The notes below the pieces were generated by a model. It made no database searches, was not told the origin of the DNA, and saw only the letters and a list, made by a program, of their open reading frames with translations. A stretch of DNA of 23,803 bases from Pseudoflavonifractor sp964504285. GTDB taxonomy: Bacteria; Bacillota; Clostridia; Oscillospirales; Oscillospiraceae. Where the stretch lies: positions 1 through 23,803 of the forward strand of contig CAZDDZ010000032.1 of the NCBI GenBank assembly GCA_964504285.1, read 5' to 3'. A program made the translations under genes and the position numbers. Each line of letters begins with the position of its first letter. Within the stretch, counting starts at the first letter, position 1. This document shows positions 1-7,538 of this stretch, in pieces.

Positions 1-62
1 GGCGACCGATTTTGGCATTTTGCCGAAATCGATCTCAGGCTGTCGACTTTGTCGACAGCCTG
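1..62. repeat. Two-hairpin palindromic repeat, copy 1
   Basis: Two adjacent hairpins are visible. Hairpin A pairs 8-16 with 22-30 around an ATTTT loop. Hairpin B is a perfect 12-bp stem, 36-47 with 51-62, around TTT. The same 62-bp arrangement recurs in the same orientation at 21745-21806, matching at 54 of 62 positions. Several differences preserve pairing: G39-C59 becomes A-T, and T13-G25 becomes C-G. The repeat is cut by the window edge, so its left limit is unknown. It looks like a dispersed palindromic (BIME/REP-like) element rather than a gene. It lies beyond the rnf terminator. Confidence 0.7.
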
Positions 63-64
63 TA

Positions 65-98
65 AAAATGTCCGGTCTCATTTGAGACCGGACATTTT
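65..98 (-). terminator. Terminator of the rnf operon
   Basis: A near-perfect inverted repeat pairs 65-80 with 83-98. It has a GC-rich stem core (GTCCGGTCTC) flanked by A and T runs on both sides, so it can terminate in either direction. It sits about 50 bases past the rnfB stop codon, where the minus-strand operon should end. Confidence 0.85.
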
Positions 99-146
99 AT
101 GTAATAATTTCCCGAATAAAACCACGGGGGGCCTAAAAAACGTGCC

Positions 147-944
147 TTACTTCGTAATGATGGTCATGCACTTGGTGGGGCAGGCCTCCACACAGGTGCC
201 GCAAGCGGTACACTTGGTGGGGTTGACCTGAGCCAGGAAGTTATCCATAGTAATAGCTTCCTCGGGGCAGACCTTGCTGCACTTAGTACAGCCGATACAG
301 CCCACCTTGCACACGTCCATAACCGCCTTGCCCCGCTCAAAGTTGGAGCAGCGATCATAGACCTTCTGCCGCTTGGGCAGGATGCCGATCACGCCCTTGG
401 GGCAGACCTTTTCACACAGGCCGCAGCCCACGCAGAGGTCGCGGTCAATAACCGCGATGCCCTTGTCAATGGTGATGGCCCCCTCAGGGCAGACGGTGAC
501 GCAGTCGCCGTTACCGAGGCAGCCGTGGATGCAGGAGTTCGCGCCGCCGAAAATCATGCTGGCAGCCTTGCAGCTGCGGGTGCCCTGATAGTCCATGGCG
601 GAAGGAGTCTTGGTGCAGTCGCCGCCGCAGAACACCACGGCAACACGCTCCTCCACGCTCCCCGCGTCCAGACCCAGAATGGCGCCAATGCCGGTAGCAC
701 AGGAGCCGCCGCCGGGAATACAGAGGTTGACCCGCTGCTCCTCACCTGCGGCAAGGGCCTTGGCATAGCCGTCACAGCCGGCATAGCCGCAGGCGCCGCA
801 GTTGGCGCCGGGCAGACACTCGCGGATGGGGCCAAAGTTTTCGTCCTCCTTGACGGCCATAACGGTGGAGGCAACCACCAGCATAATGGCACAGAGAAGA
901 GCAATGACAACCACCAGAAGAATGGCAAGTAAAATTGGATTCAT
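147..944 (-). CDS. rnfB: RnfB, multi-[4Fe-4S] ferredoxin subunit of the Rnf complex
   Basis: This is the electron-entry subunit of the Rnf complex. In the family it accepts electrons from reduced ferredoxin on the cytoplasmic side and passes them into the membrane. The 265-residue protein has one N-terminal membrane anchor (about 3-27). An FeS domain follows with C43, C49, C52 and C57. Four ferredoxin-type cysteine motifs come next, near 138-152, 171-181, 212-226 and 245-255 (CVGCGLC, CIGCTKC, CTACGTC). This matches the large clostridial form with about six clusters, rather than the shorter proteobacterial one. The ATG is preceded by AAGGGGGGCGG on the minus strand. The gene follows rnfA by 14 bases and is the last gene of the operon. 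All expected cysteines seem present. Confidence 0.95.
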   Translation of the reverse strand: MNPILLAILLVVVIALLCAIMLVVASTVMAVKEDENFGPIRECLPGANCGACGYAGCDGYAKALAAGEEQRVNLCIPGGGSCATGIGAILGLDAGSVEERVAVVFCGGDCTKTPSAMDYQGTRSCKAASMIFGGANSCIHGCLGNGDCVTVCPEGAITIDKGIAVIDRDLCVGCGLCEKVCPKGVIGILPKRQKVYDRCSNFERGKAVMDVCKVGCIGCTKCSKVCPEEAITMDNFLAQVNPTKCTACGTCVEACPTKCMTIITK

Positions 945-958
945 TGTTCCGCCCCCCC

Positions 959-1558
959 TTACTGTCCGAACAGCTTTTCCACCACGCCCGCAAACCCGTA
1001 GAAGGAAGCGGAGACGATGGCGGCAGCTGTCAGCGTGATGGGCAGACCCTCAAAGGAAGTGGACGCCTTGCAGTTTTCAATGCGGGAGCGGACACCGGCA
1101 AAGAGGAACATGGCCAGGAAAAAGCCCAGACCGGAACCCAGGGAGTTAGCCATAGACTGGGCGAAGTCATAGCCCTCGGTAATGTTGAGGACGGTAACGC
1201 CCAGTACGGCGCAGTTGGTGGTAATCAGGGGCAGGTAAATGCCCAGGCTCTTGTGAAGGGCGGGAATGTACCGCTTGAGGACAATTTCCACCAGCTGCAC
1301 CAGGGCGGCAATGACCAGAATGAAGATAATGGTCTGGAGGTAACCCAGGCCGTTGGGATCCAGCAGGTAGTACTGGATGGGCCAGGTAACGGCGGTAGCC
1401 AGCACCATGACGAAGATAACGGCAATGGACATACCGGACGCCTGATCCAGCTTTTTAGAAACACCCAGGAAGGGGCAGATGCCCAGGAAGCGCTGCAAGA
1501 CATAGTTGTTAACGAACACAGCGCTCATGATGATAAACAGAAGATTCTTAAAGTCCAT
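959..1558 (-). CDS. rnfA: RnfA, integral membrane subunit of the Rnf complex
   Basis: RnfA is one of the two homologous membrane subunits (with RnfE) that form the transmembrane core of Rnf, related to NqrE/NqrD of Na+-NQR. The 199 residues are almost entirely hydrophobic with about six membrane spans. Family signatures are visible: NNYVLQRFLGICPFLGVSKK near the N terminus and LPLITTNCAVLGV in the middle. Those two cysteine-containing segments (ICPFLG and TNCAVLG) correspond to the conserved half-helix cysteines that hold an intramembrane iron-sulfur cluster with RnfE. The length is typical. It lies between rnfE (3-base gap) and rnfB (14-base gap). Confidence 0.96.
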   Translation of the reverse strand: MDFKNLLFIIMSAVFVNNYVLQRFLGICPFLGVSKKLDQASGMSIAVIFVMVLATAVTWPIQYYLLDPNGLGYLQTIIFILVIAALVQLVEIVLKRYIPALHKSLGIYLPLITTNCAVLGVTVLNITEGYDFAQSMANSLGSGLGFFLAMFLFAGVRSRIENCKASTSFEGLPITLTAAAIVSASFYGFAGVVEKLFGQ

Positions 1559-1561
1559 GTC

Positions 1562-2233
1562 TTACGCCTCCTTTCCGATTTTGCCGCAGGCAGCGGCGTT
1601 GGGGCAGTTCGCGCAGCCGGTGGCGGCGTGCTTAACCTTGCCGTGGGTGACCTTGGCCACCAGCGCAATCAGCAGGCCAAAGACGAAGAAGCCGCCGGCG
1701 GGCTTGACCAGAATGGGAATGTTGTAGGTGGAGAAGAAGGGCAGGGGGATACCGGCGAAGCTGCCCACGCCGAATACCTCGCGGATGGTGGCCATGGCCA
1801 CCAGGGTGCAGATAAAGCCAAGACCCATGCCGATGCCGTCCAGTGCCGACTGGCCCACCGTGTGCTTGCCGGCAAACATCTCGGCACGGCCGAGAATAAT
1901 GCAGTTAACCACGATCAGGGGCAAAAACACGCCTAAGGCGGTGTACAGGTCTTGCGCGAAGGCCTGTACCAGCATCTGCACCACCGACACGAAGCCGGCG
2001 ATAACCACGATGTAGCAGGGGATGCGCACCGAGTCGGGAATCACCTTCCGCAGAAGGGAGATAAAGATGTTGGAGCAAATAAGCACCAGAGTGGCGGCAA
2101 CGCCCATGCCGATGGCGGTGGACACCGAGGTAGTGGTAGCCAGTGTGGGGCAGGTGCCCAGCACCAGCACCAGCACGGGATTTTCCTTCAAAATACCATT
2201 GGTAATGAGGGAGAGGTTATTATTTTTCTTCAT
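1562..2233 (-). CDS. rnfE: RnfE, integral membrane subunit of the Rnf complex
   Basis: RnfE is the membrane partner of RnfA and the second half of the pseudo-symmetric core. The 223-residue protein has about six membrane spans. It carries the family signatures NPVLVLVLGTCPTLATTTS near the N terminus and LIVVNCIILGRAE in the middle; the C of LGTCP and of VNCI are the expected cluster-binding cysteines. The start follows the rnfG stop directly with no gap, suggesting coupled translation. It ends in a short hydrophilic tail (about 194-223) with three extra cysteines, C207, C210 and C216, in the order CxxCxxxxxC. I cannot assign a role to this tail. Confidence 0.95.
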   Translation of the reverse strand: MKKNNNLSLITNGILKENPVLVLVLGTCPTLATTTSVSTAIGMGVAATLVLICSNIFISLLRKVIPDSVRIPCYIVVIAGFVSVVQMLVQAFAQDLYTALGVFLPLIVVNCIILGRAEMFAGKHTVGQSALDGIGMGLGFICTLVAMATIREVFGVGSFAGIPLPFFSTYNIPILVKPAGGFFVFGLLIALVAKVTHGKVKHAATGCANCPNAAACGKIGKEA

Positions 2234-3169
2234 TTATGCCGCCCCCTTCACAGTGTTTAGATTGGCAATGGCCTGATTGACTCCGCCCTTGACCGCGTCA
2301 GAGGTGACGGTGGAGCCGGAGATGGCATCAACCTCGTCTGCGCTGGATACCCCGGCAAAGAGGCTTGTAAAGGCGCTCTCGCCGCAGAGGCTTCCGATAT
2401 CCGGGGTCTCGCCAGATACGTCGGCCACAATGCCAAGGATGGCATCGTCGGCGCCGAAGAACACGGCAACGGGCACATCGCCCATCATACCGGGGACAGC
2501 GGCGTAGACCACGGTTCCGGCATCACTGACCAGTCCGCCGGGTACCTCGGTAAAGGACGCGCCGGGGAAATACTGCTCCAGCACCTCGTCGGTCAGGTTT
2601 TGGGGCTTGGCGGGAACCTTGACTTCCACAGAGCCGCCGGTAAGGACCACATAGGCGTCAAATGCATTTTGAATAGCGTTCTTGATGCCGTTGGAGGTCA
2701 TGGTAGCACCGGAGGTGGCCTGAATCCCGGCGGTATCGGTCATGCCGGGGAGCTGAACCAGGAACTCGGAGCCGTCGGCAACGACCTTAGAGCCGATACC
2801 GGCGGTTTCGTTGCTGGAGAGCACCTGAACGCCGACGATGGCGCCCTTTGCGTCCAGACCCACCATAACCACCAGACCCTTGTCAAAGCCCTTGCCGTTT
2901 ACGGTAAAGACATAGCCGGCGTCGTTGCCGGCCTTGGCGGCGGCGGTCATGGTCTCGGGCAGGCCGGTCATATCTTGAATGGTTTGGAACTCGGCGCCGT
3001 CAGGCAGAACCACCTGCATAGCGGCGTCGGCCTTGGCCTGCTCGGCGGCGGCAATCACGGGTGCGGTGGCCTGATTGGTCAGAGCCAGCGCGCCGGTAAT
3101 GACCAGCGCAATGACGGAGAGCACCACAATGGGCGCTAAAAGCTTCCAAAGCTTGTTCTCGTTTTTCAT
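2234..3169 (-). CDS. rnfG: RnfG with two tandem FMN-binding domains
   Basis: RnfG is the membrane-anchored flavoprotein subunit with FMN covalently bound to a threonine, placed there by ApbE. One N-terminal membrane span (about 10-30) is followed by an extracytoplasmic part. That part holds two FMN_bind-like repeats. The first runs about 85-170 and has ETAGIGSK (121-128) and SGAT (153-156). The second runs about 215-302 and has GETPDIGS (253-260) and DAISGST (281-287). Candidate flavinylated residues are T156 and T287. The usual leading Asp of the ApbE target motif is present in repeat 2 (D281) but is Q150 in repeat 1. At 311 residues it is about 100 longer than the common single-domain RnfG. 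It overlaps the rnfD stop by 4 bases (ATGA) and abuts rnfE. Confidence 0.93.
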   Translation of the reverse strand: MKNENKLWKLLAPIVVLSVIALVITGALALTNQATAPVIAAAEQAKADAAMQVVLPDGAEFQTIQDMTGLPETMTAAAKAGNDAGYVFTVNGKGFDKGLVVMVGLDAKGAIVGVQVLSSNETAGIGSKVVADGSEFLVQLPGMTDTAGIQATSGATMTSNGIKNAIQNAFDAYVVLTGGSVEVKVPAKPQNLTDEVLEQYFPGASFTEVPGGLVSDAGTVVYAAVPGMMGDVPVAVFFGADDAILGIVADVSGETPDIGSLCGESAFTSLFAGVSSADEVDAISGSTVTSDAVKGGVNQAIANLNTVKGAA

Positions 3170-4080
3170 GCCACATCACCTCCCAGGGGTTTATGACGGG
3201 TGAGCTTGTCAATATGGGGCGTGAGAATGTTCATCAGAAGAATGGCGTAGGAAACGCCCTCGGGGTTGGAGCCCCAAATGCGGATGACCATGGTGAGCAG
3301 TCCGCAGCCAACGCCGTAGAACAGCTTGCCCATACCGGTAATGGGAGAGGTGGAATAGTCGGTGGCCATAAAGAAAGCGCCCAGCAGCAAACCGCCGCCC
3401 ATGAGCTGGTAGGGAACGTTCTGCCCAGCCACCAGGGAGAAAATGGCCACGGTGCCGATATAGGCCACGGGAATGTGCCAGGTAATGACCTTGCGCACAA
3501 TCAGGTACACACCGCCCAGCAGAAGGGCCACGGCACAGGTCTCGCCCAGGCTTCCTGCGTGACGACCCAGGAACATGTCCATCAGGCCAGGCAGGCCGCC
3601 GGTGGTGCCGCTGGTCATAATGCCCAGGGGTGTGGGGGAGGAAACACCGTCAATGGTCCAGGTGCTCATAGCGCCGCCGAAGGAGATCAGCAGCACAATG
3701 CGCCCGGTAATGGCGGGGTTAGCGAAGTTCTCGCCGATGCCGCCAAAGAGCTGCTTGACCACCACAATAGCGGCTATGCTGCCCAGGGCGGCAATCCACA
3801 GGGGAATGGACACGGGCAGACAGAAGGCCAGAAGCACGCCGGTGACGGCGGCGGACAGGTCGGTAATGGTGACGGGACGCTTGACGGCCTTCTCAAAGAC
3901 CAACTCGGAGAGGACAGCGGCGGCCACACATACTACGGTGACCAGAAGGGCCCGGAAGCCGAAAATAAGCACCGAGGCAACCAGGGCGGGAAGCAGGGCG
4001 ATGAGCATATCCTGCATGACGGTACGGGTACAGGCGTTATCCCGGATATGGGGCGAGCCTGAGACAGAGAGCAGTTTCAT
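3166..4080 (-). CDS. rnfD: RnfD, membrane subunit with covalent FMN site
   Basis: RnfD is a polytopic NqrB/RnfD-family subunit that forms the ion-translocating part of Rnf with RnfG, RnfA and RnfE. The 304 residues contain about nine to ten hydrophobic segments. The N-terminal SGSPHIRD (7-14) and ENFANPAITGR (117-127) are family signatures. The expected flavinylation site is DGVSSPT (144-150) followed by PL. T150 is the candidate FMN residue, but Pro replaces the usual Ala before it (SSPT instead of SGAT or SSAT). The start overlaps the rnfC stop by one base (TAATG) and the end overlaps the rnfG start by four. Confidence 0.95.
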   Translation of the reverse strand: MKLLSVSGSPHIRDNACTRTVMQDMLIALLPALVASVLIFGFRALLVTVVCVAAAVLSELVFEKAVKRPVTITDLSAAVTGVLLAFCLPVSIPLWIAALGSIAAIVVVKQLFGGIGENFANPAITGRIVLLISFGGAMSTWTIDGVSSPTPLGIMTSGTTGGLPGLMDMFLGRHAGSLGETCAVALLLGGVYLIVRKVITWHIPVAYIGTVAIFSLVAGQNVPYQLMGGGLLLGAFFMATDYSTSPITGMGKLFYGVGCGLLTMVIRIWGSNPEGVSYAILLMNILTPHIDKLTRHKPLGGDVA

Positions 4081-5390
4081 TAGCGACGCACCTCCTGTTT
4101 GCTGGCCTGGTAGCTGCGGAAAATTTGCTTGCCCAGACGGTGGCTGGTGACCAGGTCGATTTTAGCGGGGCAGACGTAAGCGCACACGCCGCACTCGATG
4201 CACAGGTCAACCTTCAAGTCGGAGAGGGCCTCGCCGTCCTCGGTGCGGCAGGCCTTGACCAAAAGTGTGGGCATCAGGTTCATGGGGCAGGAGCGCACGC
4301 AGCGGCCGCAGTGAATGCAGGCTGTTTCGGTGGGGAGGGTGGCGTCCTTCTCGTCCAGCGCCAGGAAGGCGTTGTTCTGACGCAGCAGGGGGAAGTCCAG
4401 GGTAGGAATGGAAATGCCCATCATGGGGCCGCCCATGAGAACCTTAGAGGGCTCCTCTTTAAATCCGCCGACAGCGGCAAAGAGCTCCGCAACGGGGGTA
4501 CCAATCGGGGCGGTGACCAAGCCGGGATTTTTTACGGCGGAGCCGTCCAGGGTGACCGTCTTGCTCACCAGGGGCATACCGGTGCGCAGGTACTGGGCGA
4601 TAAAGGCGGCGGTGCCCACATTAAGTACAATAACGCCCACGTCCTTGGGCAGCTTGCCCCGGGGGACGACGCGGCCGGTGGTCTGCTGGATACACATCTT
4701 CTCCGCACCCACAGGGTAGTAGCCCTTAAGGGCCTTAATCTCAACGCCCTCCATGCCCTCGGCGGCCTTCTTCATGGCGTCAATGGCACGGGTGTTGGAT
4801 TCCTTGATGCCGACAATAATTTTCTGAATGCCCACGAACTTGCGCACCAGCTGGGCACCTTCCAGCACAGCGGCCGGGTCGGAGCACATGAGCTGATAGT
4901 CGGCGGTGCAGTAGGGCTCGCACTCGCTGCCATTGAGGAGCAGAATCTCCGCGCTGGCCGAGAGCTTGGCCCAGGTAGGGAAGCCAGCGCCGCCCAGACC
5001 GGTCAGTCCGCTCTCGCGGACGGCGGAAACAAGCTCCTCCTGATTGGTGACGGTGGGAGCCTTAATGCCCTCCCAGGGGGTTTGAAGTCCGTCCGACTTC
5101 ACCACAACGGCGGGGGTACGGCTGCCGTCGCTGGAGCGGACGGTGGTCATGGCCGCCACTGTGCCGGACACGGTTGCGTGAACCGGTACCGCCAGACCGC
5201 CGGAGGCGGGGGCGATAACCTGACCCACCGACACCTGATCGCCTACCTTCACCACAGGGTCATTGACGCTGCCGCGGAAGGTGGAGAGCAAAATGGTTAC
5301 TTTTTCGGGCACAGGAATTGCCACGGGAGCACACTCGGCGGTGTTTTTACAGGCCTTTAAATGGACGCCCAGATTTCCCTTTCCCAACAT
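4080..5390 (-). CDS. rnfC: RnfC, NADH/FMN and [4Fe-4S] peripheral subunit
   Basis: RnfC is the cytoplasmic subunit that reduces NAD+ (or oxidises NADH). In the 436-residue protein the N-terminal RnfC domain has conserved cysteines C14 and C20. A biotinyl/lipoyl-like stretch follows at about 45-80. The NuoF-like nucleotide/FMN-binding segment has GLGGAGFPTW (131-140) and SECEPY (155-160). Two ferredoxin motifs lie near the C terminus: C358, C361, C364, C368 and C397, C400, C403, C407. The start ATG has AAAGGAG upstream. The gene follows apbE by 23 bases and is first of the six rnf genes, in the usual clostridial order C-D-G-E-A-B. The short C-terminal tail is normal for Firmicutes. Confidence 0.96.
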   Translation of the reverse strand: MLGKGNLGVHLKACKNTAECAPVAIPVPEKVTILLSTFRGSVNDPVVKVGDQVSVGQVIAPASGGLAVPVHATVSGTVAAMTTVRSSDGSRTPAVVVKSDGLQTPWEGIKAPTVTNQEELVSAVRESGLTGLGGAGFPTWAKLSASAEILLLNGSECEPYCTADYQLMCSDPAAVLEGAQLVRKFVGIQKIIVGIKESNTRAIDAMKKAAEGMEGVEIKALKGYYPVGAEKMCIQQTTGRVVPRGKLPKDVGVIVLNVGTAAFIAQYLRTGMPLVSKTVTLDGSAVKNPGLVTAPIGTPVAELFAAVGGFKEEPSKVLMGGPMMGISIPTLDFPLLRQNNAFLALDEKDATLPTETACIHCGRCVRSCPMNLMPTLLVKACRTEDGEALSDLKVDLCIECGVCAYVCPAKIDLVTSHRLGKQIFRSYQASKQEVRR

Positions 5391-5413
5391 GCTATGATCA
5401 CTCCTTTGCAGTT

Positions 5414-6415
5414 TTACTGTTCTAATAGGGTAATGCGGCCCTCCAGACCGGAGGTATAGAAAATTTCGTCGTCCCGGTTTATAAACACGGCCTCTACGCC
5501 GTCGAGCTCCTCCGCCATGCGGAGTCCATCCTCACGCCCCAGGGCAAAGAGGGTGGTGGAGAGCGCGTCGCCGTCAAAGGAGTCGTCTACAAAAATGGTT
5601 ACACCCGCCAAGTCGTTTTGGATGGGCATACCCGTAGCGGGGTCTAATAAATGATGGTAGCGCACACCGTCCAAGTCAAAGCCGCGCTCGTAAATGCCGC
5701 TGGTGACTACCGCGCCGTCAGTGACGCCCACCACGGCCAGACTGGTCTGGCGTATCCCCTTGGGGTCCTGCACGCCGACGTTCCACTGGGAGCCGTCCGG
5801 CTTGTCGCCAATGGTCTGCACGTTGCCGCCAAAGTTAAGGATGCCGCTCTCAATGCCCTGTTCCTTGAGTAAATCGGAAATGCGGTCGGCGATGTATCCT
5901 TTGGCAATGGCACCCAGGTCAATGGTTTGACCGGCGGCCAGCTTCACGCCGTCGTCGTTAATGTCAATTTGGGTGTAGTCCACCTTTGCTGCCGCCGCAG
6001 CCAGAGCGGTCGCATCGGGAAGAATGGCCTCGCCATCGGTAAAGTCCCAAAGGGCGACACAGGGCTCAATGGTAACATCAAATCGGCCCTCGGAGAGCTT
6101 GGAGTATTCCAGCGCTTTTTCCAAAATATCGCGGGTGTCCTCGCTGACCTTGACCCGTTCACCTCCGGCGTGGTTGAGCTTCCATACGTCGGAGCCATCC
6201 CGGGTCTTACTCAAAATGCTCTCGTAGTAGGCGCATTTTTGCAGCGCCTGCTTAAGCGGGGCGTCGTCGGGCCAGTACACCGTCATAGTGACCACTGTGT
6301 CAAAGTAAAAGCCGGTGGCGGTCTGCTTGGTGCGCGGGGCTTCCCTCCCACAGCCTGCGAGGGCGGCCAGCAGAAGTGCACCGGAAAGCAGAAGGGGTAA
6401 AAAACGTTTTTTCAT
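5414..6415 (-). CDS. apbE: ApbE, lipoprotein FAD:protein FMN transferase
   Basis: ApbE cleaves FAD and attaches FMN covalently to Thr/Ser in flavinylation motifs of exported domains. Its natural targets here are RnfG and RnfD, encoded immediately downstream. The 333-residue protein has a lipoprotein signal peptide with lipobox LAGC (C22), so it acts outside the membrane. Family signatures are FDTVVTMTVY (38-47), DLGAIAKGYIADR (166-178), LNFGGNVQ (193-200), YHHLLDPATGMP (253-264) and the metal-binding GDALSTT (282-288, with D283 and T287). No key residue appears lost. It overlaps the upstream membrane-protein gene by 4 bases (ATGA). Lying just before rnfC, it is co-transcribed with its substrates. 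Confidence 0.95.
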   Translation of the reverse strand: MKKRFLPLLLSGALLLAALAGCGREAPRTKQTATGFYFDTVVTMTVYWPDDAPLKQALQKCAYYESILSKTRDGSDVWKLNHAGGERVKVSEDTRDILEKALEYSKLSEGRFDVTIEPCVALWDFTDGEAILPDATALAAAAAKVDYTQIDINDDGVKLAAGQTIDLGAIAKGYIADRISDLLKEQGIESGILNFGGNVQTIGDKPDGSQWNVGVQDPKGIRQTSLAVVGVTDGAVVTSGIYERGFDLDGVRYHHLLDPATGMPIQNDLAGVTIFVDDSFDGDALSTTLFALGREDGLRMAEELDGVEAVFINRDDEIFYTSGLEGRITLLEQ

Positions 6416-6978
6416 TTGGAATCCTCCGAGGAGTCGGACTTTTCGGGTATGTCCAGGCCGGGGATACGCAGGGCCTTTACAATTTGCTTGCCCGCCATGC
6501 CGGTGAGAATGCCGGTGATGACAGCGGCAATCAGCAGCGGGAATAGGTACACCATAAGGGGCATGGTCTGCACCACGAAGGAGGCCACCAGCAGCTGCCC
6601 CACATTGTGAAACACCGCGCCCACCACCGACACGCCGACGATGGAAACGCTGTCCTTGCAGAGCTTGCGGATCAGCAGCATCATGGCAAGGCTCAAAGCG
6701 CCGCCCCCCATACTAAACAAAAAGGCCGAGGCCAGATTGCCCGACATGAGCCCGGTAAGCACCACCTTGAGCACCATTAAAATCACCGCACTGCCCGGGC
6801 CCAGGAGATAGATTGCGTAAAGCAGCACTGTGTTGGCAAGGCCCAGCTTAATGCCCGTGGGCAGCAGCATGGCCGCCGAAAGAATGTTGTCAAAGTACCC
6901 CAGTACCGCGGCGGCGGCGGTCAGCAGTGCCAGCCGGGTGAGTCGCTGGGTGGTCATACGCGTGCTTTTGCTCCTCAT
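6412..6978 (-). CDS. Gx transporter / heptaprenyl diphosphate synthase component I family membrane protein
   Basis: The 188-residue, strongly hydrophobic protein has about five to six membrane spans and a charged C-terminal tail. It fits the Hpre_diP_synt_I (Gx transporter) family, recognisable by the LPTGIKLGLANTVLLYAIYLLG segment (in two parts, LPTGIKLGLAN and TVLLYAIYLLG) and by GAVFHNVGQL. Despite the old name there is no prenyltransferase DDxxD motif. The fold resembles ECF-transporter S components, so substrate uptake is more likely than isoprenoid synthesis (inference). Its position between the NusG-II protein and apbE, overlapping both by 1 and 4 bases, suggests a role tied to flavinylation or the Rnf complex; the substrate is unknown. 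Confidence 0.85.
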   Translation of the reverse strand: MRSKSTRMTTQRLTRLALLTAAAAVLGYFDNILSAAMLLPTGIKLGLANTVLLYAIYLLGPGSAVILMVLKVVLTGLMSGNLASAFLFSMGGGALSLAMMLLIRKLCKDSVSIVGVSVVGAVFHNVGQLLVASFVVQTMPLMVYLFPLLIAAVITGILTGMAGKQIVKALRIPGLDIPEKSDSSEDSK

Positions 6979-7367
6979 TACTGTTCCTCGCTGTGGAGCC
7001 GCAGCTCAATGCTGATTTCATTGGGCAGGCAGACCACCCAATTGCGCATGGGCCGCTGTTCAATGTTGTCGGCAGTCATCTCCCCCTGCTTCACGCAGTC
7101 CTGGTTATCACAGGTGGAGTCCTTCATATACACATGACCGTCGGCGGAAATCTCCACATCGTTAACTTTGCCGCTGCCCTGATCAATGTGAACCACCTTG
7201 GCCTCAGTCAGCGCCACCGCCTCGTACAGGTTGTTGCCCACATAGATGTAAACAAAATCCTGGGCCTGATCGGTAGTTCGCTGGGCGGAGAAATAGCCCA
7301 CGACGGGAATGCTGAGCAGCGCCACCGCCAACACGGCGGCAATGATGATGATGTCGCGTTTTTTCAT
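6978..7367 (-). CDS. Membrane-anchored NusG domain II protein
   Basis: This is a small exported protein of 129 residues, with one N-terminal membrane helix (about 5-27) followed by a NusG_II-type beta domain. The family pattern is visible: STCDNQDCVKQG (two cysteines) and, later, RNWVVCLPNEISIEL with a third. Such proteins are common in Firmicutes beside Rnf or FMN-binding genes, but their biochemical role is not established. It is the first gene of the operon. GGAGG lies about 11 bases upstream of the ATG, and its stop overlaps the next start by one base. It is not the transcription factor NusG, since the NGN domain is missing. Confidence 0.85.
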   Translation of the reverse strand: MKKRDIIIIAAVLAVALLSIPVVGYFSAQRTTDQAQDFVYIYVGNNLYEAVALTEAKVVHIDQGSGKVNDVEISADGHVYMKDSTCDNQDCVKQGEMTADNIEQRPMRNWVVCLPNEISIELRLHSEEQ

Positions 7368-7386
7368 AGGTTTGCTGTCCTCCGTT

Positions 7387-7417
7387 CGTCTTTTTTTGGG
7401 GAGAAAGCCCCAAGACG
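7387..7417 (-). promoter_or_regulatory. Hairpin in the rnf operon leader
   Basis: In the minus-strand transcript a stem forms from CGTCTTGGGG and CCCC plus AAGACG, with a 6-base loop and an A-rich bulge. It ends about 5 bases before the GGAGG ribosome binding site of the first gene. It is not followed by U residues, so it is not a terminator. It could affect mRNA stability or access to the ribosome site; this is inference. Confidence 0.4.
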
Positions 7418-7426
7418 AGCCTAACT

Positions 7427-7455
7427 AGTATACTGCTAAAGGCCATGTAGTGCAA
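7427..7455 (-). promoter_or_regulatory. Sigma-A promoter of the NusG-II-apbE-rnf operon
   Basis: On the minus strand, -35 TTGCAC (7450-7455) and -10 TATACT (7427-7432) are separated by 17 bases. The predicted start is about 50 bases before the first gene. It is divergent from the promoter at 7539-7567. No second convincing promoter was seen inside the tightly packed operon. Confidence 0.75.
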
Positions 7456-7538
7456 GTATTTTGCGCAATTTTGTCTGTATTTGTTTACGATAGTTCCAAA
7501 TTTAACAAAGTATGGTCGAAACAGGTGCTATTTTCCGC

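Noticed and set aside
125..150. TAAGGCA at the rnfB stop codon as an end of the TTAAGGCAACAC element
   Set aside because: Only seven bases match and there is no partner inverted repeat, so it is likely chance.
935..1936. Long open frame antisense to rnfA/rnfE, encoding a Gly/His/Gln-rich protein
   Set aside because: It is a shadow of GC-rich coding sequence on the other strand, with biased low-complexity composition and no family motif. The same holds for the frames antisense to rnfC (4125-5360), rnfD (3193-4062) and prfC (12808-13773).
7368..7426. FMN riboswitch in the rnf/apbE leader
   Set aside because: The leader is about 50 bases and lacks the conserved RFN element; only a simple hairpin is seen.
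7470..7510. TTTGTTTA and TTAACAAA segments upstream of the divergent promoters, resembling a Rex operator
   Set aside because: The half-sites are separated by 14 bases, whereas Rex sites are compact 18-bp palindromes with 4 central bases. Only one good half-site is present.
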